Shown: positions 7,846-16,071, counted from the first letter of the stretch. The stretch is 38,558 bases of DNA from DATNPH01 sp036703315 (GCA_036703315.1 DATNPH010000257.1:1-38558), one strand, 5' to 3'. Translations and numbers: made by a program. The notes: generated by a model from the letters alone, not told the origin.

Positions 7846-8375
7846 GGCGGTGCTATTATTCGGTGAGCTAATTTGTGAAAAATTTCGTCAACGTTTGAGC
7901 CTGTTTTTGCCGAAGTTCGATAAATTGCGATAACTCGCTCTTGCTTAGAGGTTTGTAGTAACTGTTCTAACTTTTCTAGTTTTTCTTCGTCAACCAGATC
8001 AGATTTGTTTAAGGCAATTATAATCACTCCTTTCGGATTTATGGATGAAAATAGCTTGATATGCTCTGGAATCCTCTCAATGGTTTCGTTGCGGGTGACA
8101 TCGGCAACTACGAATGCCCCGCTAGCTCCTTGCAAGTAACTCGGTGCGATCGCTTTAAATTTAGTATGACCTTCTAAATCCCAAATCATCAGTTGTAGAT
8201 TCTGGGTTTGCTGCTGTTCTACTGCTTGCAATTCAATTGTCTTTTTGGAAATTTTTACTCCAACGGTAGAAAGATATTGATCGCTAAACTGATGCTCTAC
8301 AAATCGACGAATTAAGCTAGTTTTACCTACACCAAAGTCACCGACTAGACAAATTTTTTTAGATATAATTGTCAT
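7842..8375 (-). CDS. Ras-like small GTPase (canonical member of the pair)
   Basis: A 177-residue stand-alone GTPase of the Ras/Rab fold. The P-loop GDFGVGKTS is at 12-20, the switch I Thr at 37 (STVGVK), the G3 motif DLEG at 66-69 followed by His where Ras has Gln, NKSD at 123-126 and TSAKTG at 154-159. It lacks a lipidation motif and a COR domain, so it is not a Roc protein; it resembles the bacterial Rup/MglA-like small GTPases in size. It lies 15 bases after the second GTPase and overlaps the cyclase start by four bases, so it is encoded in one operon with both. It may control the cyclase or act with the longin/roadblock-like region of the protein at 9099-11645; this is inference. The MTIISKK start matches the paralogue. 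Confidence 0.88.
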   Translation of the reverse strand: MTIISKKICLVGDFGVGKTSLIRRFVEHQFSDQYLSTVGVKISKKTIELQAVEQQQTQNLQLMIWDLEGHTKFKAIAPSYLQGASGAFVVADVTRNETIERIPEHIKLFSSINPKGVIIIALNKSDLVDEEKLEKLEQLLQTSKQERVIAIYRTSAKTGSNVDEIFHKLAHRIIAPP

Positions 8376-8390
8376 AATAATAGCTCGTTA

Positions 8391-9056
8391 CTACTCATTG
8401 GTAGCTTGACCCATTTCTGGTGCAAGTACGGGGGGTGATTCTCCAGAAGAGAAGTTCACTTGTGAGGTAAGTCCTTCTAGAACTAGGGGAGTCATAGCAG
8501 AGGACTTATAATGTGATTCTAAGCTTTTGTCGGCTAATTGTTGAAAAACAGTGTCAACTGATGAACCGGTCTTTGCTGAGGTTTTATAGATTCCTGATAC
8601 TTGCTTCCAATGTTTAAGCTGAACTTGTTGAACTAGTTGAGTGAGATTTTCCTCATCAAGTAAATCTGATTTATTCAAAGCAATAATGATAAAGCCATTA
8701 GAATTAATAGATAAAAAAAGTTGAATATGTTCAGAAATTCGTTCAATTGTTTCCGAACGGCTGACATCAGCAACGATTAATGCACCACAGCTTCCTCGCA
8801 AATAACTGGGAGCGATCGCTTTAAATTTAGGATTTCCTGTTACGCTCCAGATTAGCAATTGTAGATAGAGTTTTTCTGGAGGATTAACTCCTAGTAATTC
8901 CAGAGTTCTTCGGCAAACCTTTACTCCTACTGTGGAAAGATAATCATCATTGAACTGACGCTCTACGAAATGCTTGATCAGGCTACTTTTACCAACATCA
9001 GATTCACCAATTATGCAGATTTTCTTAGATATAATTGACATAATGATAGACACCAA
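8391..9056 (-). CDS. Ras-like small GTPase paralogue with degenerate G3 and OmpA-gene-derived tail
   Basis: A 221-residue paralogue of the neighbouring GTPase. The P-loop GESDVGKSS (17-25), switch I Thr42 (STVGVK), NKSD (128-131) and TSAKTG (159-164) are intact. The G3 motif reads WSVTGN where the partner has WDLEGH: the metal-coordinating Asp is replaced by Ser71 and the position after Gly is Asn. Hydrolysis is therefore doubtful. Residues 180-221 are an extension absent from the partner; 193-221 matches residues about 331-359 of the OmpA-domain protein encoded just upstream. The longest frame starts at a GTG (9054-9056); the ATG five codons later (9041) gives MSIISKK, which aligns with the partner's start and may be the true one. 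Confidence 0.82.
   Translation of the reverse strand: MVSIIMSIISKKICIIGESDVGKSSLIKHFVERQFNDDYLSTVGVKVCRRTLELLGVNPPEKLYLQLLIWSVTGNPKFKAIAPSYLRGSCGALIVADVSRSETIERISEHIQLFLSINSNGFIIIALNKSDLLDEENLTQLVQQVQLKHWKQVSGIYKTSAKTGSSVDTVFQQLADKSLESHYKSSAMTPLVLEGLTSQVNFSSGESPPVLAPEMGQATNE
8394..8480 (-). repeat. Segment duplicated from the OmpA-domain gene (copy in GTPase)
   Basis: The DNA here aligns without gaps with 10569-10655: both contain acccatttctggt, then caagt, then tctccag and ttcacttg/gtcacttg at the same spacing, roughly 70% identical by eye. The encoded peptides also match (LTSQVNFSSGES..VLAPEMGQA versus VTQQVTNSPGDF..ALGPEMGTA). Confidence 0.75.
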
Positions 9057-9098
9057 ACACTCATAGCTCTTTCCTCACTGATAAAAAATAGTGAAGGC

Positions 9099-11645
9099 TT
9101 AGGGGGTGATTATCTGAAATTCTACACATCTACTTAATAAAGGTACTTGCTCACCCTTTACACCAATAGGAGGATCTATCGTCCCTGCCACTTGCAGTCG
9201 CTTGGAATCAACGCCTTGAGCAACAAGAGCATCTCTTACCTTTGTCGCGCGTTCCAGTGCTAATGGCTCATTTTCTGTAACCGTACCCTTGGGATCCGTA
9301 TGACCTAAGAGCCTAACATGCTTGTTGGAGTACTGGTCTAGAAATGCCTTGATCTGAACAATTTTTGAGCGTTCCTCTGATTTTATCTCAGAAGCCCCCT
9401 GGTCAAAGTAAATACGGGAGGCGATCGCTAAAGGTTGCAACTGTACTGTGTTGGTGACTGACTTAACTCCCGGAATTTGCTGAAATGACTGGGTAATTTT
9501 TTGGGCATCAGCCTCCTGGAGCACGGCTCCCTGCACCGTGACTTTACCCTCAGTGTAATCAGCCCAAATCACCGTACCTTCCATTTGATTAAGGACGTTA
9601 GTAACTCGCTTCACCTCAGCTGCTGCTAACACCGGATCAGGGGGTAATTCGATGGGGATAATGGCATTTTGTACTTTCAGTTTGGGTTCAACTTTCTTGG
9701 CAATTTGTTCAGCTTTGGCACGGAGATATTGATTCGGTAACTTTCCAGAAAGTTTTAAAGTTCCTAGAGTGGCGTCTACTGATAGACGATAAACAGCTAA
9801 CTCTGGATCTGATGCCAAAGCTAAGTTAGTTTTTTCCTCATAGCGGTGGTCAATGGCAGTAAAATGTTTATAAATCCCCACAGGTATGACGATTGCGGTT
9901 AGTACTGACAAACCAACCAGCATCAAAGCAACAGGAGGTTGAGGTTTTTTAGCTTTGGTCGAGGAACTAGTGAATGCTGTTAACGTGTGTAGAAGCTGGT
10001 TTACCTGTTCAGGAACATTCGTGGGGTCGCCATCAAATAATTCGATCGCTTTGCTATGTCGTTGAACGATACTACTCACAATCTCACGCATTTTCTGAAT
10101 AAATGCTCTGGAAGGTTGTCCTTGGGTTACTGCCGCTAGGTAACAATACCCTGCTACTTCTAAGATGATCTTAGAGTTGCCATATTCGATTTGATCGATC
10201 TCCGAGACACTCCCCGACTGGGCGATAACATCATTGACAAAACTACGGATAGCCGTGAGCATTCCCGCTATCATCTCCGACTCCAGGTACTGGCTGTCGA
10301 AGGGTTGCACTTCAGAAATTATCAATCCAGAGCCTTTGTGAATTAGAAAAATTGCTTGAACGGTGAAAGGCATTGCCTCCTTGAGGATCAGTTCTGCCTC
10401 AGAAATTCCTCGAAGTTTGGCACGGATTTTGCGAGAAATTCCCTCCAGGCTGAGGGTAGCTTCGACTTGTGTATTAATCGAATGGATAACTTCTGCAAAA
10501 TATTTAGAAACCGTACTGCCAATAACAGGATAGAGGGCATCTACCATAGCATCCCGCTCTAAGCTAATTTGTTCTTTGATGGCTGTACCCATTTCTGGTC
10601 CAAGTGCCTTGGCGAAATCTCCAGGCGAGTTGGTCACTTGTTGGGTAACTGCCTCTGGTAGCACAGGAGCTAAAGCTGAACTGAGCGCCACTATATCCTG
10701 TTGAGCCCGCCGCTGAATCATGTCATCTATGACAGGAGCGATCGCTTGGCCAACCTCTTCCCTTGCCTGAGCTACTTTGAGACTCAAAATTTCACTAATT
10801 AAAGGCAGTAGTAAATTAATTAGCTCTTTGGGTTCATAAATCTGATGTTCAAGACCTTCTAGTTTCTGTTTTAAATCATCGAACGACTGCCGAGATTCCA
10901 TTACTTCCTGAGTCAGAAGCAGACGTTGCCAACGTTCAAATAGTTCGATGGAATTTTCTACATCTTTATCATTCGTTGAGGTTATCAGCTGACTTGTCGG
11001 CTCTTTTCGTTGAGCTTTTTGCAAGTGAGATTTAATTAATCGATCAAGTACTTGTTTCGACGGTGCCTCTGAGTTTTCGGGTTGATTTAAATTCTCTTTA
11101 GAGCCAATAAGCTGGTTTGTAGATGCTTGTTGTTTTTCTGGCGGATGAGGCTGAGCCAGTCCATCTTGCAAGGATTTAACTGTGTTGAGCAAATCGTTGG
11201 TCGCTAAATCTTGAGGTGATATTGACTGACGAGCCGTCTCTTGGGGTTGCGCTTTGTTTGACTGAGAATGATTCAGTAAATTTGGCTCAGTCTCAAGGAT
11301 AGACGAAGCATTTATCATCTGTGAATCGTGCTCCTCCTCCACCGATTGAGAACCCAACGCTTCACCCAAGGATTGCTCTGAATGTCTTATCTTTTCATGG
11401 GTTTGGGTTTGAGGGGTGGGGGATGGGGATGATACAGAACTAACCTCCAATCCCTGATTTCCAACTCCTGGAACCTCATCCGCTTGTCTGTCGGGTAGAT
11501 TACCCTGACTTGGTGCATCCCCTTTTGAGAGGGTAGATTCCTCACTAGGTTCCTGACGAGAGTGAAGTACCTGTAAATCGAGCAACAAATCTACCAAGCC
11601 TTCTATCTGGGATTTGCCTTGTGGATTTTCTTTTGATGGAGCCAT
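9099..11645 (-). CDS. Envelope protein: coiled/helical cytoplasmic region, longin/roadblock-like domain, TM, BON, OmpA
   Basis: An 848-residue protein. Residues 1-230 are polar, Ser/Gln/Pro-rich and probably disordered. Residues 232-415 are helical with repeated phrases (LLPLISEIL, AIAPVIDDMIQ, ALAPVLPEAVTQ, ALGPEMGTAIKEQI, ALYPVIGSTVSKYF). Residues about 415-530 (EAMPFTVQAIFLIHKGSGLI..) look like a longin/roadblock-type alpha-beta domain, the fold that binds small GTPases in MglB-like proteins. One membrane helix spans 571-593. BON-like domains follow at 600-665 and 668-738. The C-terminus (743-848) is an OmpA peptidoglycan-binding domain with GHTD (Asp784) and LERATKV (Arg799), 15 residues apart as in known diaminopimelate-binding OmpA proteins. 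Predicted topology: N-terminus in the cytoplasm, OmpA domain in the periplasm. The neighbouring GTPases suggest a transmembrane link from cell wall to GTPase switch. The domain call at 415-530 is by eye. Confidence 0.8.
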   Translation of the reverse strand: MAPSKENPQGKSQIEGLVDLLLDLQVLHSRQEPSEESTLSKGDAPSQGNLPDRQADEVPGVGNQGLEVSSVSSPSPTPQTQTHEKIRHSEQSLGEALGSQSVEEEHDSQMINASSILETEPNLLNHSQSNKAQPQETARQSISPQDLATNDLLNTVKSLQDGLAQPHPPEKQQASTNQLIGSKENLNQPENSEAPSKQVLDRLIKSHLQKAQRKEPTSQLITSTNDKDVENSIELFERWQRLLLTQEVMESRQSFDDLKQKLEGLEHQIYEPKELINLLLPLISEILSLKVAQAREEVGQAIAPVIDDMIQRRAQQDIVALSSALAPVLPEAVTQQVTNSPGDFAKALGPEMGTAIKEQISLERDAMVDALYPVIGSTVSKYFAEVIHSINTQVEATLSLEGISRKIRAKLRGISEAELILKEAMPFTVQAIFLIHKGSGLIISEVQPFDSQYLESEMIAGMLTAIRSFVNDVIAQSGSVSEIDQIEYGNSKIILEVAGYCYLAAVTQGQPSRAFIQKMREIVSSIVQRHSKAIELFDGDPTNVPEQVNQLLHTLTAFTSSSTKAKKPQPPVALMLVGLSVLTAIVIPVGIYKHFTAIDHRYEEKTNLALASDPELAVYRLSVDATLGTLKLSGKLPNQYLRAKAEQIAKKVEPKLKVQNAIIPIELPPDPVLAAAEVKRVTNVLNQMEGTVIWADYTEGKVTVQGAVLQEADAQKITQSFQQIPGVKSVTNTVQLQPLAIASRIYFDQGASEIKSEERSKIVQIKAFLDQYSNKHVRLLGHTDPKGTVTENEPLALERATKVRDALVAQGVDSKRLQVAGTIDPPIGVKGEQVPLLSRCVEFQIITP
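10569..10655 (-). repeat. Segment shared with the GTPase tail (copy in OmpA-domain gene)
   Basis: This segment encodes residues about 331-359 of the OmpA-domain protein (AVTQQVTNSPGDFAKALGPE and MGTAIKEQ). It is the counterpart of 8394-8480 and is followed in this gene by the next helical unit, whereas the GTPase copy stops right after it. That suggests the direction of copying was from this gene family to the GTPase. Confidence 0.75.
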
Positions 11646-11903
11646 ACTCTAATCTGCCTTACTCCAAATCTTCACCACGAGTTCAGCACGGCAGAAATAA
11701 CTAGCCAGTTGAAATCGCCCCCCTCTTTGTGTTACTCCGGGTGCCTCTGATCTCTCGCAAGGTGGTCAGATCTTCTGCTAACTCAGCTTTACTCGGTCGT
11801 TAGATGCCACCCGAAGGACAACCCTATCGGAGTAAAAACTCTGATAAATTCCTGAGGTAAAATCAATTAATTCTACAGTTTACTGTTACTTTTCTGATTG
11901 ACT

Positions 11904-12515
11904 TCACTCGGAAACTTTAGTGGCTTCTATTAATAGGACATCATCCGACCCATTTTTCTCAGCGCCTTCTTTCAACTCTGGAGCAAATTCAGCTCCTTTC
12001 ATTCTTAGACCAAGCTCAAATAGAATGTCTGCTATATCATTCTTGGAAACCTTAGCGTCTGAAAGTAAGGAAAATCGCTTTTGCAGTTCGTCAAAAATTT
12101 GAGACTTTAGCTCTCTAGTATCGTCTTGAAGCTTTTCTCTAGTTTCCGAGAGTTCTTTGCGAAGCGATGTAGTTTGACTAACAACTGTTCTATCGATTGA
12201 TTCAAGACTGCTCGAGAAATTTTTGTAGGAGCGATCAATTAGTTGTCGAGTATCAGCATTATCTTTTTGATGCGTGAGGCTGAGAGACTTGATTTTTTGC
12301 TCCAGAGACTCAACGCTTGCTCGGAGTTCTGTCAAACAATCGGTTTTAACTTGCTCGAAGCGATCGCGCATTTCCTTCTCTAGCGAGGAGAAGTTCGCTT
12401 CTAGTTTATCAATGCGATTGTCATATTCTTGCAATTTAGAACCAAATATTATATCTCGAATGAGATCAATATTTCCTATTCTTTCTCGCATTTCCTCTTT
12501 GGTAATTTCACCCAT
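11904..12515 (-). CDS. Coiled-coil protein, first gene of the GTPase/cyclase operon
   Basis: A 203-residue soluble protein with heptad-rich helices from about 20 to 160 (YDNRIDKLEANFSSLEKEM, LRKELSETREKLQDDTREL), a globular C-terminal patch KNDIADILFELGLRMKG (156-173) and an acidic tail. No enzyme motif is visible. It lies 258 bases before the OmpA-domain gene on the same strand. The coiled coil and the position suggest a scaffold or adaptor for the downstream GTPases, but this is inference. The start ATG at 12513-12515 has aaggaga five to seven bases before it (taaggagatagcagt on the minus strand), supporting this start. Confidence 0.72.
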   Translation of the reverse strand: MGEITKEEMRERIGNIDLIRDIIFGSKLQEYDNRIDKLEANFSSLEKEMRDRFEQVKTDCLTELRASVESLEQKIKSLSLTHQKDNADTRQLIDRSYKNFSSSLESIDRTVVSQTTSLRKELSETREKLQDDTRELKSQIFDELQKRFSLLSDAKVSKNDIADILFELGLRMKGAEFAPELKEGAEKNGSDDVLLIEATKVSE

Positions 12516-12898
12516 ACTGCTATCTCCTTACTTACCAACATCAAAGTTTAAAACAAAACCGGAAATGCTTTGTTAAACAAGTCGTTAACCGACACTTCCC
12601 CTATTTAGGGCTAAGTCTTGCTTGCTCTAAAGCTATTCGTATCGTGTAACACTTACCCTGAAATGACTAGTTATAGCAATGGACAGGAAGCATAGGACAA
12701 CGATCAATTCGCGAAGCACGCTGTTGCAGCTGTCTATCGGCAACTTGTCCTAACAGATCTGGCGACTGATATACCTGAACGTTGCCAGTATTGTATCCAG
12801 TCTATTCTAAATCTTGAAAAGAATTTATTGCTTGTCACCAAGTCTAGTCTGATTGTAGATTCTAAGACAAGCCAAGCAAGTTATGGTTTTTGGGTACC
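12516..12898. other. Intergenic region upstream of the coiled-coil gene
   Basis: About 380 bases between the stop of the SDR gene and the start of the coiled-coil gene, both minus-strand. It probably holds the promoter of the five-gene block. I see no gene, RNA or strong hairpin here; it is AT-rich next to 12540-12580. Confidence 0.4.
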
Positions 12899-13594
12899 CT
12901 AAATATTGCCATAAACGGGAACTGCCGCGCCACGCACATCTTTTGCCGCAACTGACGCAAGAAAACAGATAACTTGCGCTAAGGATTCCGGTTTCACCCC
13001 TTTGTCTGCCTCTTCACTTCCCATTGCCTGTCGATTGGCAGGAGTATCAATCACACTAGGCAAAACCGTGTTAGCTGTGATGTTGGTTCCTTTTGTTTCG
13101 TCGGCGATCGCTTGGGTGAGCGCCACCACTCCAGCTTTGGATGCACAATAAGCCGCTAGTTGTCCCGCCGGTTGTACAGCACCCCTTGAGCCTATGGTTA
13201 CAATGCGTCCATAACCATGTTCCAGCATTTTCCTCAAGCTGTGCTTGCACACCAAAAACGTTGTATTTAGATTTAAATCAAAGTCTTTTTTCCATTGTTC
13301 AAAGCTATATTCGTGAGTTTTCCCCATCGAAAAGCCGCCGACTAGGTGGATCAGGACATCAACTCGTCCCATGTCATTGACTAGCTTTTCTACTACGGAT
13401 TCATTGGAAAGGTTAGCAGAAATAAAGCGAATGCGTTCAAACTCAGCAGATGGTAGCTTCCCTTTAAGGCGTTCTACATCTTGTTCTTTGTGGTAGGGTA
13501 TTGTCACCTCTGCTCCTTGGGCGAGAATTGTTGGGGTGACGCCCAATCCTAAACCGCCAGTACCACCAGTTAGTAAAACTTGCTTGCCTTTCAT
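12899..13594 (-). CDS. Short-chain dehydrogenase/reductase
   Basis: A 231-residue Rossmann oxidoreductase of the classical SDR family, cytoplasmic, using NAD(P)H. With the start chosen here, TGGTGGLG (9-16) is the dinucleotide-binding glycine motif, NLNTTF holds the structural Asn, Ser136 (TIGSRGA) and Tyr149/Lys153 (YCASK) complete the catalytic set. The substrate is unknown. The frame continues upstream to an ATG at 13639 (MSRYVEDGVQQEYKG), but the ATG at 13594 has ggag nine bases before it and starts where SDR proteins normally begin. The upstream 45 bases are a copy of the DNA in front of the P450 gene (see 13592-13639), so they are more likely leader than coding. Confidence 0.85.
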   Translation of the reverse strand: MKGKQVLLTGGTGGLGLGVTPTILAQGAEVTIPYHKEQDVERLKGKLPSAEFERIRFISANLSNESVVEKLVNDMGRVDVLIHLVGGFSMGKTHEYSFEQWKKDFDLNLNTTFLVCKHSLRKMLEHGYGRIVTIGSRGAVQPAGQLAAYCASKAGVVALTQAIADETKGTNITANTVLPSVIDTPANRQAMGSEEADKGVKPESLAQVICFLASVAAKDVRGAAVPVYGNI

Positions 13595-13639
13595 GCCCTT
13601 GTACTCCTGTTGCACACCATCCTCAACATACCGCGACAT
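13592..13639 (-). promoter_or_regulatory. Leader block A1, duplicated in front of the P450 gene
   Basis: Reading the minus strand, the first 31 bases from atgtcgcg match the P450 leader at 16092-16122 at 25 positions. Both blocks end at the ATG preferred for the downstream gene and both remain in frame with it, giving MSRYVEDGVQQ here and MSRYVWDCIQR there. It could be a shared translational leader or regulatory site. Confidence 0.6.
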
Positions 13640-13733
13640 CAGGAGGTTTTCGACCTACTACTGTGTCAATGCTGATTTAAGCGGTAGTTTGGGTTGAGGT
13701 ACAAAACATAAAGTTCCTTGAGCATAAGGTGTT

Positions 13734-13768
13734 TAGCTGGTCACTTATTTCTGCCAGAGAGCACTAGT
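13734..13768. promoter_or_regulatory. Upstream block B1, shared with P450 promoter region
   Basis: A 35-base block starting tagctggtcac and containing tatttctgccag is nearly the same as 16282-16316, with mismatches mainly at the trinucleotide after gccag. It lies about 140 bases upstream of the SDR start. With block A1 it indicates duplicated regulatory DNA. Confidence 0.6.
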
Positions 13769-13897
13769 GCATCAGGCAAGCGATTTTAGAAGGTTTTATA
13801 TAGAAAATTTGAAGGTTTGAAGGTTTCCAACAACAACCTCCGGAATTCAAGGCGGCGTTCCTGAAAAGTTAGATCAATACTATTTATTGCCGCCACC

Positions 13898-14134
13898 TTG
13901 TCAATTATCCATATCATCCAGGCGACACCGGGGCCAACCACAAGCGAGAGAATCTTGGAACTACTCCAAGAACACTCACAGGGATTGACGATTAAAGAAC
14001 TTTGCAATACTCTCAACCGCCCCGTTTCCATGGTTCAGCGGTGCTTGAAAATCCTGATGGCATCGGGTCAAGTCTATGCCCGATGGGATGACGATGGTAC
14101 ACGTCTAATTTATTACTCAGCCTCCACTGTATAG
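13898..14134 (+). CDS. Small winged-helix DNA-binding protein
   Basis: A 78-residue protein. Residues 16-75 read as a winged helix: SERILELLQEHSQGLTIKEL, then the recognition-helix segment RPVSMVQRCLKILMASGQVY and a wing with RWDDDGTRLIYY. It resembles the DNA-binding half of MarR- or ArsR-like regulators without their ligand domain. Only TTG (13898) or rarer codons are available as starts; the upstream stop is at 13862. No clear ribosome site is seen. It sits between the SDR and P450 genes and could regulate them, but nothing shows this directly. Confidence 0.55.
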   Translation: MSIIHIIQATPGPTTSERILELLQEHSQGLTIKELCNTLNRPVSMVQRCLKILMASGQVYARWDDDGTRLIYYSASTV

Positions 14135-14269
14135 GGGTTTTCACTTGGATGAAATACACAAATGTCAGTTTTAGGACAAGGGAGAAGTCTATCGTGCGTA
14201 TGGCATTCAACCGAGAACCGCTATAGAGAGGTAACCAACTGAAGCGGTAATTATATTTAGGGAAACCGA

Positions 14270-14575
14270 ATGAATAAACTCCTCAAGGAAGTTGCGATTG
14301 TGCTGGCAGTAATCGGAGCGATCACAACACTTCAACTCAGCTCTAAGGTATTCACCCAGTTTTTTCCATATATTCAAAACCCCCCACCTCCATCCTCCTT
14401 AGCATTGCCTCTAATTGGTGTAGCTGTAGCCGCCACTGTAGAAGCAGTGCTTTTTTTTGTCTTAACTTACTCCTCCTCGATGCCTAGACCACTAGGTATT
14501 ATCTTGACCTCGATTTTCATGGTGATCGCACCAACCGCTGTTGCCTTGTACGTTTTTTTCCCAGTCAAGCCATAG
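14270..14575 (+). CDS. Small three-helix membrane protein, unknown
   Basis: A 101-residue hydrophobic protein with three probable membrane helices: about 8-25 (VAIVLAVIGAITTLQL), 45-67 (ALPLIGVAVAATVEAVLFFV) and 75-97 (LGIILTSIFMVIAPTAVALYVFF), joined by a Pro-rich loop (NPPPPSS). A weak aggga lies seven bases upstream of the ATG. No family recognised. It converges with the P450 gene, 86 bases from its stop. Confidence 0.6.
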   Translation: MNKLLKEVAIVLAVIGAITTLQLSSKVFTQFFPYIQNPPPPSSLALPLIGVAVAATVEAVLFFVLTYSSSMPRPLGIILTSIFMVIAPTAVALYVFFPVKP

Positions 14576-14661
14576 CACTGTTATTACCTTTAGAAGTATG
14601 AAGGATCAGGTATGAAATGTTGATGGACAAATTCCGATACAAGCACCTGTTTTTTCAACCT

Positions 14662-16071
14662 TCATACTTCAACCTTCAGTTGACGCGATCGCACTTGAGT
14701 TGTCGCTGACTTAACCACCATCTTTACGCCACCTACAGGTGCGAGGGTTACGCCTCGGCGCTTGGCTCGCACGGGTCGCTGCTCAGCCAGCGCCAGTTGA
14801 TAGGATGACAGGATAGTTGCCAGTACTAGCTTCATTTCAAACTGAGCCAACGCCATGCCAATACAGCGACGGCTACCGCCACCAAAGGGCAAATACTCGT
14901 AAGCAGAAAATTGGCGTTCTAAAAAGCGCTCTGGCTTAAACTGCTTAGCCTCTGGGTATAAATCTTCGCGATGATGAGTCAGGTAAATACAGCCCATCAG
15001 AACCGTATCCGGCTCTAACTCGTAGTCCATAAGCTTGACAGGTGAGCGCACTACCCGTGGAAATGTCAGCATACCAACTGGGTAGATCCGTAGAGTTTCT
15101 TGGCAGACAGCCGTGAGATAGGGGAGCCGGGAAATACTGATTGGATCGGGAGAATCACCGAGAGTAGCGAGTTCCTTGAGGAGTTTTTCACCAACGTCTG
15201 GTAGGTGGTGAACCCAATACAACGCCCAAGCCATTGCTGTTGCTGTGGTTTCATGACCAGCAAATAGGAGTGTAAGCAACTCGTCGTGTAATTCTACATC
15301 GGTCATTGGCTCACCCGCTTCAGAGACGCTATCGCGTCCCGCCTCGCTAACGCGTGCCGACAACAACAATGTGAGAATGTCAGTGCGCGATGGGTCATAT
15401 TGCTCACGGCGTTCTTGAATCTCTGCGTAGAGCAGTTCGTCAATTTGCTTCCGTAGGCGGCTAAAATGTCCCCACGGACTCCACGGGCCTAAATCTTTTT
15501 GTAGTGAGGGGAAAAACAGAAAGCTGGCAGCTAAGGGAGACTTAAAAATTTCTGTCTGAGAACTCATCAGCCGCTTAATTGTTTGGAAACGCTCTCCCTT
15601 ATGGATGCCGAACACTGCATTTAAGATGATCTCCAGGGAGATCTCTTGCATAGCAGAACGCGCAGAGAAGATTTTACCAGGAGTCAACTGGCTCATCACT
15701 TCCTGGGTAATGTCACAGATGAGCTGACCATAGGCTCGCATCCGTTCGCCATGAAAAGGAGGCATCAATAATTGGCGCTGACGGTGGTGGCGATCGCCAC
15801 TCACCAAGATCACTGAGTAGTCCCCTAACAACGGCTTCAAAATCTCGTTGAACTCACCGGGAGCTGTAAATTCTTTCGGATCGTTGGTCAAAATCTGCTG
15901 AAGTGCCTGGGGGTTACTGACGAAAACTAAGGGTCTAGAATCTTTGCCGAGTGGTGCGGCGAAGATGTCACCATAATCTTGGACTGCGGCATCCATATAA
16001 CCTATAGGGTCAGCAATCCACTGGAGTCGCTGTAGTAGGATAGGAGTCTGGGAAACCTCAGGCAGTTTCAT
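14662..16071 (-). CDS. Cytochrome P450, CYP110-like
   Basis: A 469-residue P450 monooxygenase. In the numbering of this start, AGHETT at 271-276 is the oxygen-activating I-helix motif, ETLR at 325-328 is the ExxR motif and FGGGSRRCIG holds the heme Cys403. The N-terminus MKLPEVSQTPILLQRLQWI followed by DPIGYMD matches the way cyanobacterial CYP110 proteins begin, so I prefer this ATG over the in-frame ones at 16122 and 16191. CYP110 enzymes oxidise fatty acids and terpenes in some cyanobacteria; the substrate here is unknown, and redox partners are not in the window. An 11-residue insert (VSEAGRDSVSE, 241-251) comes from a dispersed repeat. The upstream leader is shared with the SDR gene. Confidence 0.9.
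   Translation of the reverse strand: MKLPEVSQTPILLQRLQWIADPIGYMDAAVQDYGDIFAAPLGKDSRPLVFVSNPQALQQILTNDPKEFTAPGEFNEILKPLLGDYSVILVSGDRHHRQRQLLMPPFHGERMRAYGQLICDITQEVMSQLTPGKIFSARSAMQEISLEIILNAVFGIHKGERFQTIKRLMSSQTEIFKSPLAASFLFFPSLQKDLGPWSPWGHFSRLRKQIDELLYAEIQERREQYDPSRTDILTLLLSARVSEAGRDSVSEAGEPMTDVELHDELLTLLFAGHETTATAMAWALYWVHHLPDVGEKLLKELATLGDSPDPISISRLPYLTAVCQETLRIYPVGMLTFPRVVRSPVKLMDYELEPDTVLMGCIYLTHHREDLYPEAKQFKPERFLERQFSAYEYLPFGGGSRRCIGMALAQFEMKLVLATILSSYQLALAEQRPVRAKRRGVTLAPVGGVKMVVKSATTQVRSRQLKVEV
15319..15351 (-). repeat. 33-bp dispersed-repeat insert in the P450 gene
   Basis: The plus strand reads gacgctatcgcgtcccgcct followed by cgctaacgcg, a pattern of short palindromic repeat seen between cyanobacterial genes and related to fragments near 2472-2500. 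It encodes VSEAGRDSVSE, so the protein reads VSEAG-RDS-VSEAG with a duplicated VSEAG. It lies in a surface region just before the I-helix, where CYP110 proteins usually run straight from SAR to EAG.PMTD. Confidence 0.5.

Noticed and set aside
13786..14031. Minus-strand open frame between SDR and P450
   Set aside because: Overlaps the better-supported winged-helix frame and shows no motif.
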